In this document: positions 7,790 to 15,222 of the stretch, piece after piece
Layout of the letters: each line of letters opens with the position of its first letter
How positions within the stretch are numbered: the first letter of the stretch is position 1
Origin: Pleurotus ostreatus/Saccharomyces cerevisiae fusant
Lineage: Eukaryota > Opisthokonta
Reading direction: 5' to 3'
Assembly (NCBI GenBank): GCA_024196135.1
Contig: JAMQCK010000829.1
Location: forward strand, 1-15,222
Length of the DNA: 15,222 nucleotides
The notes under the pieces: generated by a model
Database searches by the model: none
The model's input: only the letters and a program-made list of their open reading frames with translations
What the model was told of the DNA's origin: nothing
Position numbers and translations under genes: made by a program

Positions 7790-10249
7790 TCAATGGTCGT
7801 ATATAATCGCGGCTGGTCCTCTTACGGGAAGGTAAGTGTATGGACACATGAATTCGATGACCTGCGTACCTATGCTCCGTGCCCTAGTGGAATCCTTGTA
7901 TCAGTGAGTAGCACGCTAGATAAATAGTATGACACACCGTGGCATCTTTCCAGGCAATTTGCGCCTTCAACTCCGTCAAGCCAAGCAACAATACCACCTC
8001 TAAGCGGAGTCGCCAATACTCTTTGCCCTCGCAATTTGTTTCCCGTGTAGCTTGCTGGTTGATCTCCGCCCCTGCTTTGATATTGCAGAGAACCGAAAAT
8101 TTGTCTGAATCTCGCTTAGTTGCGCTCCAGACACCATGCTAAACAGACCACCTTTGTCCTCATCTATCCATCGCGGGTTAGGCTTTGTGCCCCGGTATAC
8201 GCGCACGGACATTCTGGCGGGTGCTGATGGGGGTGACTCGTACGATCTTGAATAAGGTTCTCTGAATTCCTGCTCCTGTAATATCTGGGTGTTCTGCCAA
8301 AATATTTAGTAGACGGGTGTGTGCCTCTTGCAGTATACGTACCTCAGGGAGAACAATGCTGAAGACATTCGGCACACATTCCTCTCCCGTCACTGAGCAG
8401 GTGTACACGGTATTCCTGCGTAGGTAGTGGTCCATGCGCCACGGGTCGTACCGCTGATGACAACGGACACCATACGTATACCGTGATACGCGAGTAGTGA
8501 CTCGGCCATTCAATAGGAAGAGAACGCCACCGTCCGCTACCGCCTTATTTCTGTCGTCGGAGAGGCGCTCAGTGCACGCGAAAATCCGAACAACGCAAAA
8601 CTTACACGTGGGTATCAGGTCGGCAAACATTGATATCCAGCTTGTCCAGAGTAGACTTGAGAGCCGTAAAGAGAAGAGAGGATGCCCCAAACCCGCCAAC
8701 AACATAAACCGACTGTGCATTGTTGAGACGTGTGAAAGTCGAGCAATAGCGTGTACGCACACTGATCCTCTTGTGATGCACCTGCGCCATAGCCATTTGT
8801 TCGAGGACGGCGTTGTAGACGGCGTCGATAGAGGGCTGGAAAAAACCAGCCGCTACTTCACTGCGTACATTTAGTCTCAAGATTGATATATTTCGATGTC
8901 GACTCACCCCGGAATCTTGAGTTGTCCGTTACGCACTCGAAGCGCAGGATCACTATCTTTGAAAGTACCGAACTTGACGAGCGCAGGGTCACTTGAATTC
9001 TTGATAGTAAGTTTGGCGTGCTTGTCAAAGATCTGTATCATGTAGGGGACATCCGCCTCCCATTTGGTATCCTTGAAGCTCGCTGAAAAGAGCTTCAGCA
9101 CGAGTACAGTGAATAGGATGCGATACGTACTACGGAAGTACTCTTCTGCTCGCCGTGTTACGAATACAGAACCTTGAAACAGACCTGGGATTGGGGATGA
9201 ACATCCCCTTCACGCATCACGCAAGCGGGCGCAAGACGAGAACTTACACTTGGATGCGGCGATCTCGGAGAACGTCGCTCCGGGCAAGGAGCCGTTCGTG
9301 GCGTAAGCACTCAAGTCGATGGTTCCGCCTCCAGCATCGACGAGAATCACACCATCATCTTCCTGGGGTTATACGTCGCCAAAGATATACAAGCATCGAG
9401 TTGGGGGAGACCACACCTGCATCGCGTCCAGGACCAGGCCATGGTGGCAGCAGAAGTGCAGACTTGCTTCGCCCTCGGTGACGAAACGCACGCGATCCTC
9501 CGCGTCCGCGCGATCGCGAACTAGACCCGCATCGAGAGCGGCTGAGCGCATCTTTGCTTGTTGAGCACCTCCCCAGCCATTAGGGTGGGTGAGCGAGAAC
9601 TCTGCCGTGTCCTTGAGTGAGGTCCATAGCACATCCCCGCCGGGATGTGTCTCCTCGATGAACGTGCGGAGGCAGACCAAGAGGTAAGTGATGAAGTCCG
9701 TGAGCACGTCGTGCACGCTTTTGCGCGGTGGAAGAGGGGGCAATGGATACCCGTGCAAAGCAGAGTTTGAGGACGCAGGCGCAAGACGAAGTTTAAACCT
9801 GAGTAGTTTGAGTAAGGACTCGGACCCAGATCGTCTCTGAGACAGTCGACGCACCACTCGGCCCTCGACCATCCCTCAACTTCAGCGGCCTCGATATTGC
9901 TATCGAGCAGCGTCTCGGCCCCGGCTGCTGTTTCAACTCCCTCATCGTCGTACAACAGAACGGTAGGAATTTTGGCGTTGCCACCGATCTGTTCTTGGCT
10001 AGGAAAGCTGTGAAGAAAAGCCGGTCAGCACGCCGCGTCGCGAGTCTGGGACCAACGATGGATCTCACCGTGTAACGGTTTTGATCTCGGGCACTCGCCC
10101 AGGGTGCGCTATACTGCTCGACGTCAGACGACTTCATACAAAAGCTGTTCCGTCACTGACCAATAAGAGATGCCGCTGAAGGTTGTGCCTATGTCGAAAG
10201 ACGCAAACAGTTTTCTGACCTCGCCGGCGTAAGGTTCGATAAGGGACAT
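7790..10249 (-). CDS. HSPA12-like Hsp70 family ATPase, paralogue B
   Basis: Predicted 602 aa in 13 exons: 10249-10161, 10113-10069, 10007-9855, 9798-9417, 9362-9248, 9184-9131, 9082-8908, 8860-8761, 8712-8606, 8550-8343, 8293-8152, 8104-7938, 7861-7790. Nucleotide-binding motifs are DIGTTFSGISY (19-29), VDAGGGTIDLS (231-241) and VYVVGGFGAS (373-382). HSPA12-type blocks include IGGNAKIP, DTAEFSLTHPNGW, VTEGEASLHFC and KLTIKN. Exons 1-4 have exactly the same lengths as in paralogue A (89, 45, 153, 382 nt), as do exons 6, 8, 9 and 11, and almost all intron phases match, so A and B are clear duplicates. The C-terminus ends RGPAAIIYD-H, the kind of ending I expect for this family in Agaricomycetes. 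The final 76 nt intron is longer than the rest and its boundaries are uncertain. The 48 nt intron at 9130-9083 is frame-neutral. The gene is transcribed away from coiled-coil gene D, 270 bp away. Client and biological role are unknown. Confidence 0.88.
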
Positions 10250-10519
10250 GGCACAAGTATCCGTGAGGAGAGAAAGCAACAGGGCTCGCGGAGGTCGCGA
10301 GGCTTATGAGGGCGGATGAGAAGCGCCGGATCGATCCTTCGATGTGGGGGCCTGCGGTCCGTAGGAGGACAAGAAGTGTAGTCCCGAGTAGGCTTCGCAC
10401 GCCACGGTGCGATAGTCTCGATGGGGGGCTTACGGTGGGCGATGCCGAGTCATTTGACGAGCGATAGCGGCAGAAGGCCGTTACTGGAGAAGGTGAGGAC
10501 AGAAACGTGTAGTCCCTGC
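10250..10519. promoter_or_regulatory. Shared intergenic region between divergent genes B and D
   Basis: The 270 bp between the ATG of Hsp70-like gene B (minus) and the proposed ATG of coiled-coil gene D (plus) mirrors the A/C gap and is a candidate bidirectional promoter. No TATA box or heat-shock element array was seen. In-frame ATGs for D at 10421 and 10442 lie inside it with no stop before 10520, so D could start earlier and shorten the gap. Confidence 0.5.
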
Positions 10520-12171
10520 ATGGCTTCCGATTCAACGTCCATCTCTGCTGCACTCTGGCGATCGATGGCCAGCGGATTGACCAGATTTTTGTCCAACAGA
10601 AGCGACGACTGGTATGTGCTACGGCACACTTTGCAGTCCGCACTCACACTGGGATAGCCAAGACCGCGTAGTCGACGATCGCGAGTACGAGTCCATTATA
10701 AGCATGTCGGAAGACCCGGACAGGCGCGCTGGACGGCGATCAGAGAGGACACGGCGGGAAGAGCGGATGGACCCAGCGCAGAGAAGCAGAAAACGCAGCA
10801 CATCCGAGGCTCCTGGGCGCAGTTCGCGCTTGACGCCCCCCGCAACGAGCGGGGAACCAGTCCATAAATCCCGCCGTCACCACAGCACTGTCAGGCCGGC
10901 TTGTCGCCAGGACGAGAGTACGACGCGGGCGGAGCAGAGCACGCTCTCGCAGACGGATCATGTACGTCAGTTGGAAGGACGGGTGGCGGCAGCAGAGCAG
11001 ACTCTTCAAGAGTCGCGCCGCCGTGCGTCCGAAAGGGAAAGGGGCCTTCGTCAACAGGGCGACAAACTGAAGCACGACTTGTCTCTCGCAAGACACGAGA
11101 ATGACGAATATGCGCTGCGCCTGGCAGACCTACAAGGCAAGTTGGACGCCACGGAAAAGGAACGTGACGAGCTGCGTCGCCAATGCCGTCGTCATGTTGG
11201 CATACCAGAGGAGGAGTTGGAGGTCGCTCGTCGGTTCTTGGAGGCGTCGGACCATCTGTCCGAAGCCGACGTCCAGGGACAAGTCGAAAGATTGAACGAA
11301 GAAATCGCGCTGCTCGCCACAAGCATTGCCGAGGATGCTCCAGACGAGCGCACTGGTTCGGAGGCGAGCCAGATAGATCCTAGGACTGCGAAGTTCGTCA
11401 GACAACTCCTTGGAGAGCAGATAATCCTTGCTCTTGGGCGCAGTCATGCAAACGCAGATGACCGTACGACTTACCGTCAAATCGCCATGCAGATCTGCCT
11501 CAGCCAGTTCTCTGCCCATCTGATCAATTCCTGGCATGGCGATGTGCAAGAGACATCGGCGTACTGGGACGCTGTATACGATCAAGTGCGACATGTTGGT
11601 AAGTTTGCGGCTGTTTCTCAGTGTTTAAGCTAATGAGTACATAGAAGAGCACGCTGTCGCGAGCCAGTGGCGAGTCATCACTCGGCGTAGCATGCGTGCT
11701 GCACAGCGCTGCAAACCGCGAACCGAAGATGGACTTACCACATTCCTGCTTGATTTGCTGTCTGCCGCGCAGGCTATCGCGCAGTACGGGAGCCGGAGTG
11801 AAGATCATATCGCGGAGGCGTTCTCGCAAGCTTTCAAGGAGCGAGTCGCATTCTTGATTAAGCTAGGGATCGAGCTCAACGAGAGCGTTGGGTATGGGGT
11901 GTCTCGTCACGACCTGGTGGTATTCGGTTTCGAGCACGGCAGCGCATTCGATGAGTCCTTGATGTCCGACTACTGGGGAAGGCCAGAATCCAGGCGCAAC
12001 GGCCGTCGCCGCGGGGAGCAGGAGCAGGACCTCGTGGCAGGGAGCTGCGCGTTGGGATTGAAACGAAGGTCAGCTATTGACAGAGGACCAATTGATGGGT
12101 CCGGCGCCGCGGACGGCGGTCTGGTCCTTTTGCGCGCCGGTGTTGTCTTGTGTTCGACGTTGCGGTCGTAG
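10520..12171 (+). CDS. Coiled-coil protein D, intact paralogue of C
   Basis: Predicted 519 aa in three exons: 10520-10611, 10658-11598, 11645-12171, with two 46 nt introns (TG|GTATGT ... GATAG, phase 2; G|GTAAGT ... CATAG, phase 1). Intron phases match those of C. I recognise no domain of known function. An Arg/Ser-rich basic N-terminal part (about 47-110) could bind nucleic acid or act as a nuclear signal. A long coiled coil follows at about 132-206 (VRQLEGRVAAAEQTL, ATEKERDELRRQ). Next is the family block EVARRFLEASDHLSEADV, then RLNEEIALLATSIAED at about 239-254, and a helical C-terminal region sharing IELNESV, DLVVF, CALGLKR and AGVVL with C. Start choice is uncertain: an in-frame ATG at 10565 would give an exon 1 closer in length to that of C, and ATGs at 10421 and 10442 are also in frame. 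It is transcribed away from Hsp70-like gene B and converges on NudE. No signal peptide or membrane segment is evident. Confidence 0.75.
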
Positions 12172-12578
12172 CGCTGTAGTTTTGCATTCTCGCGCATATG
12201 TACGGCGTTGCTCTGAATGCGTAGGCAGATATGTAGCGCAGTAGTATAAGAGACGAGGTGATGAGGGCCGGGAAATCGAAACGACATGCCGCACTTGCCT
12301 GATTCGGCAAAGGCCGCAGTCAACTTCGACTCGGAATCCAACCAATTGAGGCGCTTTGAAAGCAAACAACCGTGATTTATTGCAATACGAGCGTTCCTCT
12401 CTGCTGTATACAACCTCAAAAACGTCCCCAGGAGTTCAATGGAGTTGTGTCCTCCATCACCTTGGAACAGCAACAAGTACCCCTCTACCTTTCTTAGGAT
12501 CCGACACACCTTTATCCTTTCTCCCTCGATCTCTCTCCTCATCCGTATAAACACAGACTCGAATTAGAATCATACATA

Positions 12579-12602
12579 ATGCGTCGTGCGTACGCGACGC
12601 AT
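12579..12602. repeat. Short perfect inverted repeat
   Basis: Arms ATGCGTCG and CGACGCAT (8 bp, perfect) flank an 8 nt centre containing CGTACG, itself a palindrome. It lies about 410 bp beyond the D stop. It could form a small hairpin in RNA or be a chance feature of this CG-rich stretch. Confidence 0.6.
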
Positions 12603-12870
12603 GCAGTCGTCGCAGGGTATGCATGCGCCGTCGTACGAAGGATACGTAGTGGACACGCGTCGTCATCGTAGTACGGGCTACAAGCAAATCATAAGCAGTG
12701 CGCGCCGGGGGCTTGCAGCGGGACAATGTGTGGGGTTTCGTAAGCTATAGGGAGTGACTGGGCGCCCGTCGTCAGTACTGCTGCTGCGGGGAGACGACTG
12801 CGTGCGCGGGGCGATTGGGTGGCAGGGTGGCAGGGCCATCTGGGGCGACGAGGACCCTGCGCGGCCCGAG

Positions 12871-12908
12871 CTGCAGCGTGTCGGTGGCAGCGACACCGAC
12901 AGCTGCAG
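12871..12908. repeat. Long inverted repeat able to form a stable hairpin
   Basis: The left arm (12871-12886) and right arm (12894-12908) pair over 15 bp with one bulged G (12878) around a 7 nt centre (GCAGCGA). Arm ends are CTGCAGC on the left and GCTGCAG on the right, with TGTCGGTG pairing to CACCGACA inside. It lies between convergent genes, about 315 bp beyond the NudE stop and 700 bp beyond the D stop, so it could be a 3' UTR or transcription-end structure. No role is shown. Confidence 0.75.
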
Positions 12909-13223
12909 CCACCCAATCACACACGCGCACGCACAACTGTCTGGGCGAGCAATGTTGTAATGGAACGGGGGAAATGGGTGGATAATACTTAATAGAGGAA
13001 GAATGTAGAAAAAGAGATGGTGGGCATATAATGTATAAAGATGTCGCAAGGGGTACGTATAGCGGGTACAGAACACACAAACCGTTTCCCGAGAGTTGGC
13101 GAAAAAAATTCAGGCCGGCGCCACCGAGGGCGCCGCATTCTCATTGCGCGGGTTCGACTTCCACTTCCGACGACGCGACATCGGCTTGCCTCTGGGGTAT
13201 GCGCGCTCAACAGCGCGACGCTC

Positions 13224-15222
13224 CTACTTCGACAGCACCGCGGCCGAGCTCCCAGAACGCGGCCGCAGCTCCCGGATGTCGAGGTCGCTGTCCGCGCCTG
13301 CGCTCCGCCTGCCGCTCCCGCCCCCACTTGGCCGCCCGATCCGGCTCTTCGACAGCGATGCGTTCGACGCGCTGTTCGGCAGCCGCGTCCGCACCGTCAC
13401 GTTCGAATGGCCCAAGCCCGCCAACGTGGGCTTGTTGTCCATCGACGAGTTCGGGCGCGGCGGTGGTGGGATGCCCGTACTGGCACCCAACGAAGACCGC
13501 TTGCTCGCGCCGAGATGGCTCGTGCTGAGCGGCCCCGTCGAGCGCTTGAGGCCACCAGAGGTAGGCGCATACAAGCCGGATGTGGGCACGGGGAGGAGTG
13601 TCGGTGTGGTTGGGCGTGAGGTGGGAGTGGGAATGGAAGTGGAGGTGGCGGTCGTGGCGCTAAGGCTGGAGGTTGTCGTGCTCATGCTGCCACCGGAAAG
13701 ACGGGACTGCGGGCGCTTCATGCCCGAGCCGATGCTGCTCTGGCCGAGGCCGGCCAGTCGGGAGGGTCTTGTGGGTGACCCGCGCATAGCGCCAGGACGT
13801 TGAGGACTCGAGGCTCGCCGTCGTTCCCGGTCGGGGTTCTTTGGTGGCGACGGTGAATCCTCCATGATCAGCACCCAGCCACTCGAATCAGCGCTCTTCT
13901 TAGGCTTGTCTGAGCCGCTGTCGATGCTGCGCTTGACCTCCGGGCTGCGCTTGACTTCAGTGCTTCGCCGGGACATGCCTTCCCAGCTAGACTTGGCCAG
14001 ACCAGCACGGCTTGATGCAGATGTCGACATCGACTGATAGTTGCTGATCGACGTAGTCCCAAGTGGCGCGGGACTTGGCTTCCCAGAAACGCTGCCCATC
14101 CTGAGCCTCGGCACCCGAGTGTGAATCTTCTGCTCGAGGTTCTTGACGCGAGCACGCATCTCGGACACCATCTGCACACCCTTGTTGCGTGTGGCGGTGG
14201 AATTAGTGGACGCGTTGCTCGTTGTGGAGGTCGTACGGTAAGCGGCGGGGCGAGTGGGGCTGCGAGTGGGAGTGCGGTAATTCGTAGGAGAGCCATTGAA
14301 AGTGGGAAGAGTGGAGGCGCGCGCGATACCAGAGGATGAAGGCGGCGTCGTGAAGGTGCGACCGGGTTGGAAGCCAGCGCGATGGAGGAGTGCAGACTGG
14401 CCTGAGCTGACAGAGGACGTGGAGGCGGTGTGAGCAGAGCGGCCCTTCGGTGTCATGTTCAGCGAGTTAAGGCTATCCGACGAGCTCGGTTCTGAGGCGG
14501 GGGACAGGTCGGATAGCGTCATATCCGAGGGAGGTGCCGTGTGAAGCAGGTCATCTTCCGAAGGTAGTCTGGCCGATTCTGGCTTCGTGGGTGAACGAGG
14601 CGCGGAAGGCGGTTGGGATGCGGCGACTTGGTCCTTGAGGACGGCAATCTCGACGTTGGCATCTATGACACGTTAGTTGCTGATGTGGGCTGAGGGCAAG
14701 TAGCACGCACCTCGTAATTCATCCTTCAGCCTCTGGAATTCCTCCTCCATGCTGGCCTTGTCCAACAATTCGTGTTCGAGGAGGATCTTCTCCTCCAGCA
14801 CCCTCGAGTACTTGTTCTCCACGTCCGCCAGATTCGATGAGACTGCGCGCTCGTTGCGCTCTAGGTCGTCATTCCCCATCTCGAGCTCCCGCAACTGGAC
14901 CTTGATCTGCTGGTGCTCCTTTCGTAGCTTATCAAGCTCGCGTTGCAATGAGGCGGTCGTGTGGTTGTGTGTGGTTTGCAGGGACATGAACTTGGACTGG
15001 GACATGGTCAGATTCGCACTGGGAGGGGAGCAGGCCACGTACCTTCCATTCGTCACGCTCATTCTCCGCTCTGGCCGCCTTAATCTTCAGATCCTGCTGG
15101 GCCTTCTCCGTCCGCTGCAGCTCATTCTCAAGTTCGGTTTCGAGTTCCTTGCTCGATTGGTGGAAGTCGTCCAGTTCGGCGCGCGTCTGTTCCAGCATAT
15201 CGCACACCTGCTCGCGCGTTAG
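13224..15222 (-). CDS. nudE: NudE nuclear distribution protein homologue (3' part, 5' end outside window)
   Basis: NudE/NDE1-type proteins are coiled-coil scaffolds that bind LIS1 (NudF) and cytoplasmic dynein and control nuclear migration along microtubules. Visible exons are 15222-15043 (entering from beyond the edge), 14996-14711 and 14662-13224, with introns of 46 nt (phase 0) and 48 nt (phase 1). The first two encode the conserved NudE coiled coil: AELDDFHQSSKELETELENEL, then LQRELDKLRKEH, ELEMGNDDLERNERAVSSNL and EEEFQRLKDELR. Exon 3 encodes a long Ser/Thr/Pro-rich, probably disordered tail. Within it is a helical block (VSEMRARVKNLEQKIHTRVP, then RLRMGS) that I associate with fungal NudE C-termini. 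The protein ends ELRPRSGSSAAVLSK. Whether the first few codons at the right edge are coding or the end of an intron (a CAG|GTGTGC boundary lies near 15208) cannot be settled here. The gene converges on coiled-coil gene D. Confidence 0.9.

Larger units (their letters stand above)
12172..13223. other. Convergent intergenic region between D and nudE
   Basis: This 1052 bp gap separates the 3' ends of coiled-coil gene D (plus) and the NudE gene (minus). It should contain both 3' UTRs. Reading frames here are low-complexity or lack motifs. It carries two strong inverted repeats (12579-12602 and 12871-12908) and a stretch at about 12580-12680 rich in CGT/ACG-type words. No tRNA, mobile element or conserved protein was seen. 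Confidence 0.55.

Noticed and set aside
10704..10706. ATG at 10704 (MSEDPDRR) as the start of gene D
   Set aside because: Possible, but a better model uses an upstream exon with a consensus GTATGT donor that joins in frame at 10658 and matches the structure of gene C. Kept only as an alternative.
11970..12554. Minus-strand frame of 194 codons overlapping the end of gene D
   Set aside because: About a third of it is antisense to conserved coding sequence of D, it lacks recognisable domains, and no splice structure extends it.
12678..13080. Overlapping minus-strand frames downstream of nudE
   Set aside because: Low-complexity, Pro/Ser/Tyr-rich products without motifs, in a region that should be 3' UTR and spacer.
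13096..13803. Plus-strand frame of 235 codons at the NudE 3' end
   Set aside because: It is antisense to the Ser/Thr/Pro-rich NudE tail; its composition is the reverse reading of that low-complexity region.

Overview
This is eukaryotic nuclear DNA, most likely from a basidiomycete fungus of the Agaricomycetes. The evidence is GC-rich coding sequence with many very short GT-AG introns (mostly 46-63 nt), recognisable fungal ESS2 and NudE proteins, and Hsp70-like proteins of the HSPA12 type, which are known to be expanded in mushroom-forming fungi. No bacterial operon, transposon, CRISPR array, rRNA or tRNA was seen. All gene models were assembled by eye from splice signals, reading-frame continuity and paralogue comparison, so terminal exons are the weakest parts.

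Layout from left to right: (1) 1-1046, mostly non-coding, with a possible gene start leaving the window at the left edge. (2) 1047-2658, minus strand, the ESS2/DGCR14 (Bis1-like) spliceosome-associated protein, three exons, 500 aa. (3) 2942-5380, minus strand, HSPA12-like Hsp70 paralogue A, 13 exons, 602 aa. (4) 5634-7226, plus strand, coiled-coil protein C, three exons, carrying an in-frame TAA at 6921-6923. (5) 7790-10249, minus strand, HSPA12-like Hsp70 paralogue B, 13 exons, 602 aa. (6) 10520-12171, plus strand, coiled-coil protein D, three exons, about 519 aa, the intact paralogue of C. (7) 12172-13223, a non-coding convergent intergenic region with two strong inverted repeats. (8) 13224-15222, minus strand, the 3' three exons in view of a NudE dynein-regulator gene that continues beyond the right edge.

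The main point of interest is that genes A+C and B+D form the same unit twice: an Hsp70-like gene and a coiled-coil gene transcribed away from each other from a shared intergenic region of about 250-270 bp. Both members of both units have conserved intron positions and phases, so a two-gene module has been duplicated in tandem. One copy of the coiled-coil partner (C) now has an in-frame stop at a site that aligns without gaps to a phenylalanine in D, while the frame stays open and conserved after it. The pairing suggests, but does not prove, that the HSPA12-like ATPase and the coiled-coil protein work together. The outer genes (ESS2, NudE) are ordinary conserved housekeeping genes.
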